Source: Marinobacter sp. C7 (GTDB lineage Bacteria > Pseudomonadota > Gammaproteobacteria > Pseudomonadales > Oleiphilaceae). Taken from it: a stretch of 64,000 nt of DNA. Positions 48,623 to 58,566 of this stretch are shown here, piece after piece. How positions within the stretch are numbered: position 1 is the stretch's first letter; each line of letters starts with the position of its first letter. The position numbers and the translations under genes are program-made. The notes beneath the pieces are model-generated. The model was not told the DNA's origin. It worked only from the letters and a program-made list of their open reading frames with translations, and searched no databases. The stretch lies in assembly GCF_022343555.1 (NCBI RefSeq), contig NZ_JAKQZH010000002.1, positions 806,001-870,000 of the forward strand, given 5' to 3'.

Positions 48623-48849
48623 CGCATCATTGCGTCCAGTTCGTCGATGATTTCAGCCCAGTCGCTGTCCTCTTCGAGGCCTTCCTCCAGAAAGTGGGAC
48701 TGGCTCTCGGACCAGAATGGAGCGTCCTGCAGGGCAATTTCCCGGGGGAGCGGGGAATGCCTGGCGACGAAGTCCTCGATGCTCCTGTCGTCGGAGGCGA
48801 GGCCGAGCTGTTCGAACAGGGTGCTCAGGGAATGTTTGCTGGTGTCCAT
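48616..48849 (-). CDS. DUF2789 family protein
   Basis: A 77-residue acidic protein. The sequence MDTSKHSLSTLFEQLGL ... LQDAPFW...QSHFLEEGLEEDSDWAEIIDEL follows the DUF2789 pattern. No function is known to me. It has GGAG before the ATG and is a single-gene unit converging on xerC. Confidence 0.82.
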   Translation of the reverse strand: MDTSKHSLSTLFEQLGLASDDRSIEDFVARHSPLPREIALQDAPFWSESQSHFLEEGLEEDSDWAEIIDELDAMMRH

Positions 48850-48944
48850 GGAGTGGAGTCTCCTTGTTGAGAGTGTCTGAATGAAATCGCCAACATTTGC
48901 AGGTATTGTTCACTGAACTTTAGCGAATCCCGGGAGGATATCCA

Positions 48945-51734
48945 GTGAAGGTCGCCCTTCGCTCCCTGATACTATGCAGCCTGCTCGGCCTGTTTCAATC
49001 CCCCGTTCTGGCGGACCCTCCCCAACCCTCGCCCGCCCCGGTGCTGGGCCAGTCTGACCTGGAGTGGCTGCAACATCAGGAACGATTCGTGGTGGGCGTC
49101 GAGGCCGGTCAGGTACCGCTGGTATTCGATACCGGCGACGGGGTGTTGGCAGGCACCTACATCGATTACCTGGCCCGTCTCTCTGACAAGCTGAGGGTGC
49201 CGGTGGACCCGGTCGTCCTGGAGGATACGGATCAGGATGGTGCCGGACAGCCCCGGCCCGACGCGATTCTGACCACCCATGCACCCGGCACCCGGATCTC
49301 CGGGGGCCAGCGAATGACCAAGCCCCTGATGACCCTGACCTACGGGCTCTTTGTCAGCGCCGGTGACGCGGCGATCCAGACCCTCGCGGATCTTGAGGGA
49401 GGGCAGGTTGCCATCGTTGAGGGTGATACCAACCAGTATGCGATGCTTGAACCGGTAGAGGAGTTCCAGCCGGTACCGGTCAACGGGATCGGAGAGGCCG
49501 TCAGTGCCGTGTTGTCCGGAAAGGCGCAGGCGTTTGTCGGGCCGGTTCCGGTGGTTTCCGACTATCTGCAATCAGCCATGATCAACGGTATCGGGCTGGC
49601 GAAGTTGCTGGACGACAAGCCGGTGGATGTGACGCTCCAGGTGCCGGCGACGAACGAACGCCTGTTCCGGGTACTCGACAGTGCAATTGCCGCCATCAGC
49701 CACAACGAGCACCGGGTGATCCGTCAGTCCTGGCTGCAGGCCGATGTACCGTCGATGGAACGCAGCGGTGTTGAGCTATCGGCGACGGACGTGGACTGGC
49801 TCAAGCGCAATCCCAATCTCCGGGTGGCCTTCCGTTCGGACTGGCCGCCGTTCGAATATGAACAGGACGAGAAGCCCACGGGTCTGGTGGCGGACCTGGT
49901 GACCCGGCTGGAATCCGAGTTGGGTATCCGTTTCAGCCGGACTCTCGTGAAGGATCGGTCCGAGGCAGAGCAAAAGCTCGCGGATGGCGAGGTGGACATT
50001 CTTCCGGCTCTGCCGCGTACACCCCGCACCGAAAGCGGCTACCTGTTTACCCGAGCCTACCTCAATGTGCCCATCGCACTGGTGATCCGTGATGACGGTC
50101 GCTTTATCGGGGATCTTCGGGAGCTGAGGGGCGAGCGTGTCGGTGTCGTCAATCGTCACGCAGCTCATGATTACCTGCTGATCAACCATCCGAACCTGAA
50201 CCTCTATCCGGTGAGGGATGTGGAGGAAGGTCTGCTGGCCCTGTCCAACGGAGACCTGGATGTCATGGTGACCCACATACCGGCGGTCAGCTACATTGTG
50301 GCCCGTCTGGGGTTGTCGAACCTGCGCATAACCAGTATCACCCCCTACCAGTACGACCTCAGGCTGGCGGTGCGCAAGGACAATCCGGAACTGCACCGGA
50401 TCCTGAACAAGGGGCTTTCAAGCCTGGAGGCTTCGGAGACCGAGACCATCTATAACCGCTGGATTCACCTGGATATCGAGCAGGAGACCGATTACACGGT
50501 CGTGCGTCGGGTGGTGTTGATCGCCATCGTGGTGGTCCTGATCTTCCTGTACTGGAACCGGAAACTGTCCCGGGAAGTGGACGAGCGGATACGTTCCGAG
50601 AATGCCCTGCGCCGCAGTGAGGATGAGTTACGGGCTGCGAAGCTGGAGGCCGAGCGCCTGGCCAGGGAGGCCGAGGCTGCAAGCCGGGCCAAGAGTGAGT
50701 TCCTGGCCAACATGTCTCATGAAATCCGGACACCCATGAATGCGGTGATCGGGTACAGCGACCTGCTCAGCAACAGCGTGACCGACCCCCAGCAGCGCAG
50801 CTATCTGGACGCCATTCGTGCCGGAAGCCGCAGCCTGCTGATGCTGATCAACGACATCCTGGACCTCTCCCGGATCGAGGCCGGCAAGATGCGACTGGAT
50901 TATTCGGCGGTATCCGTTCGGCGCCTGCTCGGGGATGTCCGGCATATTTTCGACCTTCGCGCCCGTGAACAGGGTATCACCCTGGAAGTGAGTGTGGACT
51001 CGAGGATGCCCGCTGCGATGATGCTGGACGAGACCCGGCTACGCCAGGTGCTGTTCAACCTGGTGGGCAACGCGATCAAATTCACCCACGAAGGTGGCGT
51101 GACTGTCCGTGCTACAGCGACACCGCTCCAAGACGCCCCGGATGAGCATGGTAAGGCAACGGATCGCCAGTACTATCAGCTGGTGGTCACGGTCAGTGAC
51201 ACCGGCATCGGTATACCGCCGGACCAGCTGGACCGGATCTTCGATGCCTTCGAGCAACAGGAAGGGCAGAATACCCGGCGTTATGGCGGCACCGGCCTGG
51301 GGCTGGCAATCAGTCGCAAGCTTGCCCGTATGATGGGGGGGGATCTTGCGGTAGAGAGCGACCCCGGCGCGGGATCGGTGTTTACCGTCACGCTGCCGCA
51401 AGTAGAGGCCACGGTCGAACAGGCCGGGGAGGATGGCGAGCCGAAGGAAGAGGAACGCTTGCTGGCCCAGACCCTGAGCATGCAGGAGCGTGGCTGGTTG
51501 CGCCAGCAGCTGTCCCGGGACTTTGGTGACGAGTGGGAAGCGGTTCGCGAGAGCGGCGACCCGGAGCAGATGAAGGATTTTGCCCGGCGTGTCGTAGCCT
51601 GGGGCCAGCGGCATCGGTCGCCGTCGGTAACCCGCTACGGGGAAAAACTGCTGGCAGACGTGGAAGCGTTCAATCTGGATGCGGTGAACGGTGCCCTGGA
51701 ATCGTTTCCGAAGCTGTTGGGCCGGCAGGGCTGA
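48945..51734 (+). CDS. Sensor histidine kinase with two periplasmic SBP_bac_3-type domains
   Basis: A 929-residue BvgS/EvgS-like sensor starting at GTG. It has a signal peptide (1-24), two solute-binding-protein-like domains (about 40-265 and 285-500) and a membrane helix near 518-538 ([15 protein letters not shown]). A coiled coil leads to HisKA with [17 protein letters not shown], then HATPase with N box [18 protein letters not shown] and GTGLGLAIS. The C-terminal 110 residues are helical with no receiver domain and no obvious HPt histidine motif. No response regulator is adjacent. It probably senses a small periplasmic ligand; which one is unknown. Confidence 0.88.
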   Translation: MKVALRSLILCSLLGLFQSPVLADPPQPSPAPVLGQSDLEWLQHQERFVVGVEAGQVPLVFDTGDGVLAGTYIDYLARLSDKLRVPVDPVVLEDTDQDGAGQPRPDAILTTHAPGTRISGGQRMTKPLMTLTYGLFVSAGDAAIQTLADLEGGQVAIVEGDTNQYAMLEPVEEFQPVPVNGIGEAVSAVLSGKAQAFVGPVPVVSDYLQSAMINGIGLAKLLDDKPVDVTLQVPATNERLFRVLDSAIAAISHNEHRVIRQSWLQADVPSMERSGVELSATDVDWLKRNPNLRVAFRSDWPPFEYEQDEKPTGLVADLVTRLESELGIRFSRTLVKDRSEAEQKLADGEVDILPALPRTPRTESGYLFTRAYLNVPIALVIRDDGRFIGDLRELRGERVGVVNRHAAHDYLLINHPNLNLYPVRDVEEGLLALSNGDLDVMVTHIPAVSYIVARLGLSNLRITSITPYQYDLRLAVRKDNPELHRILNKGLSSLEASETETIYNRWIHLDIEQETDYTVVRRVVLIAIVVVLIFLYWNRKLSREVDERIRSENALRRSEDELRAAKLEAERLAREAEAASRAKSEFLANMSHEIRTPMNAVIGYSDLLSNSVTDPQQRSYLDAIRAGSRSLLMLINDILDLSRIEAGKMRLDYSAVSVRRLLGDVRHIFDLRAREQGITLEVSVDSRMPAAMMLDETRLRQVLFNLVGNAIKFTHEGGVTVRATATPLQDAPDEHGKATDRQYYQLVVTVSDTGIGIPPDQLDRIFDAFEQQEGQNTRRYGGTGLGLAISRKLARMMGGDLAVESDPGAGSVFTVTLPQVEATVEQAGEDGEPKEEERLLAQTLSMQERGWLRQQLSRDFGDEWEAVRESGDPEQMKDFARRVVAWGQRHRSPSVTRYGEKLLADVEAFNLDAVNGALESFPKLLGRQG

Positions 51735-51746
51735 GGCTGGCGCTGA

Positions 51747-52112
51747 TTACAGGCAGTCGAACTGGGAGCGTCTGTCGAAGGCGACGGACACCATGTCGTA
51801 GCCGGATTCGGACAGGTCGCGGATCAGGTCGCGGTCTTTCAGCAGCGCCATGCATACCTTGTGGACGCTGGCCTGCAGCTGTTCGGTCGGTGGTTCGCCC
51901 GCTGCGAAGCGGAAATCCACGATCAGGTATTTGCGGTCCACCGAGGCTGAAACCGGTATGTCCTCGCGGACAACGCTTTCATACCCTATGTAGGTCGCCT
52001 GCTGCTGGGGAAAGAGCTCGCTCATCAGCACATCGATATTTTCGGCATGCGCCATTGGCGAAGCCAGGATGACACCGGCGATGACTGTGCGGGCTAGAAT
52101 CTGAAGGCTCAT
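51747..52112 (-). CDS. Small exported protein of unknown function
   Basis: A 121-residue protein with a signal peptide ending in AHA and a mature domain of about 95 residues with two Cys (one near the middle, one two residues from the C-terminus, FDCL), which could form a disulfide. I do not recognise the family. It converges on the sensor kinase gene, with 12 bases between stops. A cluster of TGTAACA repeats lies just upstream of its start. Confidence 0.68.
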   Translation of the reverse strand: MSLQILARTVIAGVILASPMAHAENIDVLMSELFPQQQATYIGYESVVREDIPVSASVDRKYLIVDFRFAAGEPPTEQLQASVHKVCMALLKDRDLIRDLSESGYDMVSVAFDRRSQFDCL

Positions 52113-52140
52113 GCGTCCACTCCCTGGTTACCGTGCGGGC

Positions 52141-52169
52141 AGTGTAACAAAGTGTAACATCTCGTTACA
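52141..52169. promoter_or_regulatory. Candidate operator: direct and inverted TGTAACA repeats
   Basis: AGTGTAACA occurs twice with a 10-base period (52141-52149 and 52151-52159), and the second copy also forms an inverted repeat GTAAC-N5-GTTAC (52154-52168). The site is 29 bases upstream of the leftward 121-residue gene and 147 bases before the rightward gene at 52316. The regulator is unknown. Confidence 0.45.
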
Positions 52170-52315
52170 GGCCATTATTCCAGAGTGTGGCGTCGATTGC
52201 GCCGGTGTCGGGGAAAGTTTTTCAATTGTTTGCAGTCTGGATACCATATCTCCGGGCTGCTCCGGGCGGGCCGATCAACTATTCTTTCAAAAGAACAAAC
52301 GGTAGGGAGAGAGCC

Positions 52316-52912
52316 ATGTTCCAGCTGGTATTCAAAGGCGAGTGTGTTCCGGGAACCGATGAGCAGACGGCAAGAAATAACGCCCGGGCGCTGTTCAAGG
52401 CTTCCGTCGATCAGGTCGAGCGGATGTTCAGTGGCCAGACAGTGGTCATCCGCAACAAGCTTGAGGAGGCCCAGGCCGAAAAGTATCGGGCGGTACTGAA
52501 AAAACATGGCATGTTGGCCTATGTCCAGCCCATGCCCGGCGCCCGACCGGCGCCGGAGCCGTCGCGCTCCGCCGCCCCCGGACCGGAAGCCGGTGAGCCG
52601 GCTCCCAAGTCAACAGCGAGTGCGCCCACCGGCGCCGCCGGAGGCGGTGTGCCGGAAGTGGAACCGGGTGACCGGTTACCGGTGGCCGGGGAAAAAGTGG
52701 ACGATATCCTCGCCGGTAGCGGCCTGAATCTGGATCCCGTTGGCGTGACCCTGGTGGAACACCAGGAGGCGGAAGCGCCCATGTTCGAGCACCTGGATGA
52801 CTGGACGCTGGCGCCGGCCGGCTCCGACCTCGGGGTCGAGCGGGACCTGCCGCCTCCGATGGTCCCGGATGTGTCGCACCTGGCCCTCGTGGACGAGGAC
52901 GACAAGGGCTAG
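52316..52912 (+). CDS. Protein of unknown function with a compact N-terminal domain
   Basis: A 198-residue cytoplasmic protein. Residues 1-75 form a compact alpha/beta domain (FQLVFKGECVPG, ALFKASVDQVERMFSGQ, YRAVLKKHGMLAYVQ) that I have seen in many gammaproteobacterial proteins fused to varied C-termini; its function is unknown to me. A Pro/Ala-rich linker (about 78-125) and an acidic C-terminal region follow. The ATG at 52316 is chosen for its GGGAGA Shine-Dalgarno and conserved MFQLVFKG start; the frame is open further upstream. The patatin gene begins 33 bases downstream on the same strand. Confidence 0.78.
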   Translation: MFQLVFKGECVPGTDEQTARNNARALFKASVDQVERMFSGQTVVIRNKLEEAQAEKYRAVLKKHGMLAYVQPMPGARPAPEPSRSAAPGPEAGEPAPKSTASAPTGAAGGGVPEVEPGDRLPVAGEKVDDILAGSGLNLDPVGVTLVEHQEAEAPMFEHLDDWTLAPAGSDLGVERDLPPPMVPDVSHLALVDEDDKG

Positions 52913-52945
52913 CGCTGAGGCCGGCCGATAACAAGGACAGGTTCG

Positions 52946-55141
52946 TTGAAAGCTCTTTGTATCTTCCTCCTGTGTCTGCTGACGCCGGCATCCTTGCTGG
53001 CGGACGCTCGCGAGCGTGCCCGGGTGGGGCTGGTGCTCAGCGGCGGCGGGGCCAAGGGCATGGCCCACGTGGGTGTGCTCCGGGTACTGGAGGAGATGAA
53101 AATCCCGGTGGACGTCGTGGTCGGCACCAGTGCCGGCTCTGCGGTTGGCGCCCTCTACGCTTCCGGCATGTCGGTTGCCCGGATCGAAGAGCGGTTTATC
53201 GAAATGGACTGGCTGTCCAGTTTCCGTGACGACCCGGGACGGGGCTTCAAGCCGATCCGTCGCAAACAGGACGACTGGCGTTTTCCTGTGATGCCGGGCC
53301 TCGGGGTCCGGGCCGATGGGCTGCACGTTGGCGGTGGAATCGTCGCGGGCCAGAACCTGGGGTTTATTCTCAACGAACTGACGCGAAATGCCGCCCTGGT
53401 GGAGGACTTTGATCGGCTGGCGATTCCGTTCCGGGCGGTTGCCACCGATCTTGCAACCGGCGAACAGGTTGTGATCGGCCGGGGGAGCCTGGCTGAGGCG
53501 GTTCGGGCGAGCATGAGTATCCCGGGTGTTTACGCCCCGGTGGAGCTGGACGGGCGGCTGCTGGTTGATGGCGGCGTGGCCAATAACCTGCCGGTCAGCG
53601 TCGCACGGGATATGGGGGCGGAGGTCATCATTGCCGTCGACATCACCGACCCGCTGATGGACGCCGACGACCTGAGGGAGGCATTTTCCGTGGTCGGTCA
53701 GCTTACCACCCTGCTGACCCGTCGAAACACAGAACACCAACTGGCGTTGCTCGACCAACGGGACATACTGATCCGGCCGGACCTGCAGGGCCACACCTCG
53801 GCCGATTTCTACCAGGCGCCATTGCTGTTCGAGCTGGGTGCGACCGCGGCCCGCAACCATGCCAGTGAATTGAGACCGTTGCAGGTGTCACGCGCCGACT
53901 GGGCTGCCTACAAGGCCCGGATGTCCACCCGCGCGTTCAGTGCCGGTCCGATTGCCCGTATCGAGATCGAGAGCAGCCGACGGCTGGCTGGGGATTTCCT
54001 TCGCCAGAGAATTCGTCAGCCCGTCGGTGAACCCCTGGACGTCCCGGCATTGGAGGAAGATCTCAAACGGATCTACGGGCTTGGCTATTACGAAACGGTT
54101 TCCTACTCCCTGTCGCCCTCTCCGGAGGGTACGGTGCTGGTCATACAACCCCGGGAAAAGACCTGGGGGCCCAATTACCTGTCGTTCGGGCTTGGCTACG
54201 AAGACAATTTCGACGGTGAAACCCGTTTCAATATCGCGTCTGCACTGCGCATGACGGAGCTTAACCGACTTGGTGGCGAGTGGCATACCGGGCTCCAGCT
54301 GGGTACCGAACCCTGGGTCAGGACCCAGTGGTATCAGCCACTGGATTACGGTTACGACCGCTTCTTTGTCCTCGGCGGCGAGTATTCCCGGGACAATTTC
54401 GGTGTTTATGACGACGCCGGCAGGCAGGTTGCAGAGGTGGATGTCACGTTTCGCTCGGCGGACCTTGCCCTGGGTATGGAGCTGGGCGGTGATGCGGAGG
54501 TCCGGCTGACCTACACCAGGGGCTATTCGACGGTGGACGAGGAAGTAGGGGAGCCGGTGGCTCCGAACGACGCTATCCATCGGGGCAACCTGACGCTGCG
54601 GCTGGTCCATGATTCCCTCAACGATTCGTTCTTCCCGACCGGTGGGGCGTTTGCCGGAGCAAAGGCCCGGTTCGAGAGGGAGGACCTCGGGTCTGACCGG
54701 CATTTTGACTCGGTGACCACTCTGCTCCTGGGCACCGGAAGCTGGCAGGACCTGACCCTCACAGGGCTGGTGTTCGCGGAGGATGTCGTCCGTGGTGAGG
54801 CGGGGGTCGAGAACCACGTCCGATTGGGGGGCTTCCGGCGCCTGTCGGCGTTCGCACCCGGTCAAATCACCGGCGAGAGTGCGGCAATGACGGCATTCTA
54901 CGCCAGCCAGAGTTTTGGCGGCCCCCTCCTGCCCTGGTTCGCCGGGGCGGGTTTCGAGGCGGGTAACGCCTGGGATTCCCTGAGTGATGCCAGTTGGGAT
55001 AGCTCGGTGCGTTCCTGGAGTCTGTTTGCCGGGGTGGATACTTTCCTCGGACCGGTCCAGCTGGCGGGCGCCTACAACAACGAGGACAACTGGAGTGCCT
55101 ACCTCAACCTGGGATTTTCCTTCACCCAGCTGTTCTATTGA
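52946..55141 (+). CDS. PlpD-like patatin phospholipase with outer-membrane barrel (type Vd autotransporter)
   Basis: A 731-residue protein starting at TTG with AAGGACA upstream. It has a signal peptide (1-20) and a patatin lipase domain (about 26-300) with the oxyanion loop LSGGGAKGMAHVG, nucleophile elbow GTSAGS (Ser62) and DGG motif (Asp211). A POTRA-like region follows (about 330-395), then a C-terminal beta-barrel to the terminal FSFTQLFY. This matches PlpD/FplA type Vd proteins, which present or release an A1-type phospholipase on the cell surface. The catalytic dyad is complete. Confidence 0.9.
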   Translation: MKALCIFLLCLLTPASLLADARERARVGLVLSGGGAKGMAHVGVLRVLEEMKIPVDVVVGTSAGSAVGALYASGMSVARIEERFIEMDWLSSFRDDPGRGFKPIRRKQDDWRFPVMPGLGVRADGLHVGGGIVAGQNLGFILNELTRNAALVEDFDRLAIPFRAVATDLATGEQVVIGRGSLAEAVRASMSIPGVYAPVELDGRLLVDGGVANNLPVSVARDMGAEVIIAVDITDPLMDADDLREAFSVVGQLTTLLTRRNTEHQLALLDQRDILIRPDLQGHTSADFYQAPLLFELGATAARNHASELRPLQVSRADWAAYKARMSTRAFSAGPIARIEIESSRRLAGDFLRQRIRQPVGEPLDVPALEEDLKRIYGLGYYETVSYSLSPSPEGTVLVIQPREKTWGPNYLSFGLGYEDNFDGETRFNIASALRMTELNRLGGEWHTGLQLGTEPWVRTQWYQPLDYGYDRFFVLGGEYSRDNFGVYDDAGRQVAEVDVTFRSADLALGMELGGDAEVRLTYTRGYSTVDEEVGEPVAPNDAIHRGNLTLRLVHDSLNDSFFPTGGAFAGAKARFEREDLGSDRHFDSVTTLLLGTGSWQDLTLTGLVFAEDVVRGEAGVENHVRLGGFRRLSAFAPGQITGESAAMTAFYASQSFGGPLLPWFAGAGFEAGNAWDSLSDASWDSSVRSWSLFAGVDTFLGPVQLAGAYNNEDNWSAYLNLGFSFTQLFY

Positions 55142-55156
55142 GTCGGCCAGTCTGCT

Positions 55157-55825
55157 TCATCGGTCTTTCTGGGCAATGGCGTCCAGCACTTGCTGGCATT
55201 GCTGCAGGGCGAAGCGGTGGAGGATGCCGGCGAGGCGCTCCTCGTCACGATCCCGGATCGCGCTGATCGACTCTTCCATGTTGGCGAGATTGTCCTCGAG
55301 CACCTGGTTGCCGCCGTGCTGGAACGCAACGAAAGCGCAGCGCCGGGCGGAGGGCCAGAGGTCATCAATGGCGGTGACGATGAAGTAGTTGTCTGCGTAG
55401 GCCAGAGAGGCCTTGGTGTACTCGATGCCCACTTCCAGAAAGGTCATCAGGTCGTTTTTCTGGTAGCAGGCCTTCATCTGGCTGTGAAGTGATTCGAGCC
55501 GTTCCATGTCGGAGGGCTGCCACTGGCGCACCAGTTTTCGGCCGGTATGGGTAAGGTAGAGCTCCAGGGTCTCGTACAGGCTGCGCACAAAGTAATCGTC
55601 GAGGGTTGTGACGAACGCTCCCTTGCGCGGAACATTGCGCACCAGGTGTCGCTTTTCCAGCAGGAGTAACCCCTCCCGGATCGACCCGTGGCTGACGTCC
55701 ATTTCCTTTGCCATGGACCCCTCGTAGATGCGCTCTCCGGAGCGAAGCTGGCCAAACACGATCAGGTTTTCAAGGTGGCGGGCGACCTGTTCGGTCAGGG
55801 TCTCACGGGGTTTGAAAGCGTTCAT
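55157..55825 (-). CDS. GntR-family (FCD) transcriptional regulator
   Basis: A 222-residue regulator with an N-terminal winged helix (about 8-75, RSGERIYEGSMAKEMDVSHGSIREGLLLLEKRHLVRNVPRKGAFV) and an all-helical FCD ligand domain. FadR/FCD regulators usually respond to carboxylates. Its targets are unknown; the cls gene follows in the same direction only after an 83-base gap upstream of this gene's start, so it is probably a separate unit. Confidence 0.9.
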   Translation of the reverse strand: MNAFKPRETLTEQVARHLENLIVFGQLRSGERIYEGSMAKEMDVSHGSIREGLLLLEKRHLVRNVPRKGAFVTTLDDYFVRSLYETLELYLTHTGRKLVRQWQPSDMERLESLHSQMKACYQKNDLMTFLEVGIEYTKASLAYADNYFIVTAIDDLWPSARRCAFVAFQHGGNQVLEDNLANMEESISAIRDRDEERLAGILHRFALQQCQQVLDAIAQKDR

Positions 55826-55908
55826 GTCGGTTTATGGCTACTGCAGACGGTTGGAGATGGTCGCATAGTCGCACATTCCGGTGGGCCTGAGCCAGTCCGC
55901 GGTCGGGG

Positions 55909-57339
55909 TTACAGCAGGGGCGCACTCAGTCGGATGGCACGGCAGGCAAGCCGGAACAGGATCGAACGGTCCCGGTAGTCGCTTTCGGTCATTCGGCGGC
56001 AGCTGCTCAGGTCCTCTTCCAGCATCTGCTCCACTTCGGCTACAAACTGCGGATCGGTGTTGATGGCGGTGATCTCGAAGTTCAGGCGCATGGAGCGGTT
56101 GTCGAGATTGGCGGTACCCACTGCGGCATAACGGTCATCGACCAGAACCACCTTCTGGTGCATGAAACCGGGCTGATAGCGATAGATGCCAATGCCCGCC
56201 TGACTGGCCTGCACCAGGTAGGAGTAGGCGGCCAGCTTGATCAGACGGTTGTCCGGGGTTTCCGGGATCAGGATGCGGACATCGATGCCCCGAAGGGCGG
56301 CGAGTTGCAGGGCATTCATGATCTGGAAGTCCGGGACGAAGTAAGGCGAGGCGATCCAGATCCGGGAACGGGCATTGTTGATGCAGTTCAGGAAAAACAG
56401 GGTGCAGGTTTCCCAGGTATCGGCCGGCCCGGTCGGAAGGATCAGTACCTCCTCGTTGCCCGGCGTGTGCTCGCCGGCGCTCCAGTCGAGGGTAGGCAGC
56501 TTGTCACTGGCCCAGTTCCAGTCTTCCAGCCACGCCATTTGGAGGCCACTCACCGCCGGGCCTTCGATCCGGCAGTGGGTGTCCCGCAGGGGATCCTGGT
56601 CCATGGCGGTGCCCAGGTATTCATCCCCCAGGTTGATGCCACCCACAAAGCCAACCCGGCCGTCGCACACCAGCAACTTGCGGTGGTTGCGGAAGTTGAT
56701 CTGGAACCGGCGTCGGCGGATGTTACCATCGCCGAACGAGGCGACCCGGGCTCCGGCCCGGGCCAGCTCCCGCAGATACCGGCGGGGCAGGAAGGCGCTG
56801 CCAATGTCGTCGTACAGGAACCAGACTTCGACGCCCTGGGCCAGTTTCCGCTCCAGGATCGATTTGATGCGCTGCCCGACCCGGTCGGAGCGGACAATGT
56901 AGAACTCCAGCAGGATGTAGCTGCAGGCATCTTCCATCGCTTCGAACAGCGCCTCGAAGGTGGCTTCACCGTCGCGCAGCAGGGTGCACTGGTTGCCGTC
57001 GGTGAACGGCTGTCGGCCCAGTTTGCACAATACCTGCAGTTCATCCTGGAAACGGTCGTTACCGGGTGCGGGAATGGAGGTGGTCTGTTGCTCAAACCGG
57101 TTCAGCAGCGCCGTCAGGGACTCGTCCCCCATGCGCCTGGCCTTGACGTAGCCGCCGAAACGGTTCCGGCCGATCAACAGGAACAGCGGTACGGTCACAT
57201 AGGGAATGCCGAGCAGGCCAATGATCCAGGCAATCGCACCCTGGGGGGTACGGTAAGTCAGCAGGATACGATAGATGCACGCCAACGCTCCGACGTAGAG
57301 CAGGCCGACAGCAACGGCAATCAGCGGGAAGCTCTCCAT
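55909..57339 (-). CDS. cls: Cardiolipin synthase (phospholipase D family)
   Basis: A 476-residue inner-membrane enzyme that makes cardiolipin from phosphatidylglycerol. Two N-terminal membrane helices (about 5-25 and 35-55) are followed by two HKD motifs: HRKLLVCDGRVGFVGG and HQKVVLVDDRYAAVGTANLDNRS. The frame remains open another 270 bases into the AraC gene, but the Met at 57339 gives the family start (MESFPLIAVAVGLLY). Its ATG shares one base with the stop of the AraC gene (TGATG), so the two are translationally coupled. Confidence 0.94.
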   Translation of the reverse strand: MESFPLIAVAVGLLYVGALACIYRILLTYRTPQGAIAWIIGLLGIPYVTVPLFLLIGRNRFGGYVKARRMGDESLTALLNRFEQQTTSIPAPGNDRFQDELQVLCKLGRQPFTDGNQCTLLRDGEATFEALFEAMEDACSYILLEFYIVRSDRVGQRIKSILERKLAQGVEVWFLYDDIGSAFLPRRYLRELARAGARVASFGDGNIRRRRFQINFRNHRKLLVCDGRVGFVGGINLGDEYLGTAMDQDPLRDTHCRIEGPAVSGLQMAWLEDWNWASDKLPTLDWSAGEHTPGNEEVLILPTGPADTWETCTLFFLNCINNARSRIWIASPYFVPDFQIMNALQLAALRGIDVRILIPETPDNRLIKLAAYSYLVQASQAGIGIYRYQPGFMHQKVVLVDDRYAAVGTANLDNRSMRLNFEITAINTDPQFVAEVEQMLEEDLSSCRRMTESDYRDRSILFRLACRAIRLSAPLL

Positions 57340-58415
57340 CACGACGATCTCCCTGAGTCGGGCGGGGTGGCTCCGGCGTTCAGGTGTTCGGCCCGATACT
57401 GGGCCGGTGCCCGGCCGGTCCAGCGCTTGAAGGCACGACTGAAGGCGCTGAGTTCGGAAAAACCCAGCAGGAAGGCGATTTCGCCCAGGGCATACTGGTC
57501 GGCGGCAACATAACGCAGCGCCTTGTCCTTGCGCACCTCCTCCACCAGTTCGTGGAAACTCAGTCCTTCTTTCTTGAGCTTGCGGTAGAGGGTCTGGCGA
57601 CTCATGTGGCACTGGCGGGCGAGGGTATCGGCATCAATCCGATCGGTTGCCATCTGCCGGGAAATGAGCCGGCGGATCTTCCGGCTGAAGGAGCGACGGG
57701 TCTGCAGCCGCGCCAGCAGGAAATTGACCTGGCGAAGAACCGCCGAATAGACGTAGGGATTGCGGTGAGGTATCGGGTGACTCAGGTGGCGGGTGTCGAA
57801 CGCGACGCGGGTGACGCCATGCCCGAAGGTTACCGGCCCGCCCAGCAGGACCTCGTATTCATGGGCGTAGGAGGGCTTTTCATGGGCGATCTCGGCCCAC
57901 TCGGCCCGGATGCCGGGATGGATGAAGTGCCGGGTCCGACTCAGGGCGGCGGCCAGGGTCCGGTCCATATCCTGGCGGCAGTAATGTTCCGGGGTGTCCG
58001 GTTGCCAGGTCAGGATGGCAGTATCGCCACTCTGCTCGAAGGAAAGGATCACCGACTCGTTGATCAGCCGGTGCAGGCGGACATATTGGGTGACTGCTTC
58101 GCCCAGGGTGTCACAGTTGAAGAACACATGCCCCACCAGTCCCATGCGCTCCGGATCGACCAGCTTGCCGGCATGTAGGCCGACGCCAGGGTCGCCGGTC
58201 ACCTGTTCGGCATATTCCCACAGCCGGTAGTGGGCATCGGCGGCCACTCGGCGGTCCGGATCTTCGAGTTCACCGGAATCCAGGCCGGTGATGCGGGTGA
58301 TCCGGTCCCGGTCCAGTACGCCCTGGCGTTCCAGGTAATGCACCAGCGCCAGCGTGCTGGAGGCGGCAACGCCGGGAGGGCTGGCTGTCGGGGTATCCGG
58401 ATGCGAGGAACTCAC
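57339..58415 (-). CDS. AraC-family transcriptional regulator
   Basis: A 358-residue regulator. Residues 20-200 resemble the arabinose-binding-like N-terminal domain of the OruR/ArgR-type AraC group, and the C-terminal double helix-turn-helix (about 255-345) includes MSRQTLYRKLKKEGLSF and LGFSELSAFSRAFKRWTGRAPAQYR. The GTG at 58415 has AAGGA five bases upstream; the frame extends to 58496. It overlaps cls by one base, so it is coexpressed with, and may control, that lipid gene. It is divergent from the 30-residue small ORF. Confidence 0.88.
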   Translation of the reverse strand: MSSSHPDTPTASPPGVAASSTLALVHYLERQGVLDRDRITRITGLDSGELEDPDRRVAADAHYRLWEYAEQVTGDPGVGLHAGKLVDPERMGLVGHVFFNCDTLGEAVTQYVRLHRLINESVILSFEQSGDTAILTWQPDTPEHYCRQDMDRTLAAALSRTRHFIHPGIRAEWAEIAHEKPSYAHEYEVLLGGPVTFGHGVTRVAFDTRHLSHPIPHRNPYVYSAVLRQVNFLLARLQTRRSFSRKIRRLISRQMATDRIDADTLARQCHMSRQTLYRKLKKEGLSFHELVEEVRKDKALRYVAADQYALGEIAFLLGFSELSAFSRAFKRWTGRAPAQYRAEHLNAGATPPDSGRSS

Positions 58416-58566
58416 AACATTCCTTCTGAAGGTTAACAGGCTGTCATGGACGCTGGTACAAAATGTCAAACGTATGGGACAACTTGTCAACGGCATGTTT
58501 GCCCTACAACGATAGCATCAAGGTATCAGGTTGGAATAATCAAAGCGCACTTGATGGAGGTGTTGT

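Noticed and set aside
57340..57612. N-terminal extension of cardiolipin synthase
   Set aside because: The extra 91 codons overlap the AraC helix-turn-helix region in another frame and precede the conserved MESFPLIAVA start.
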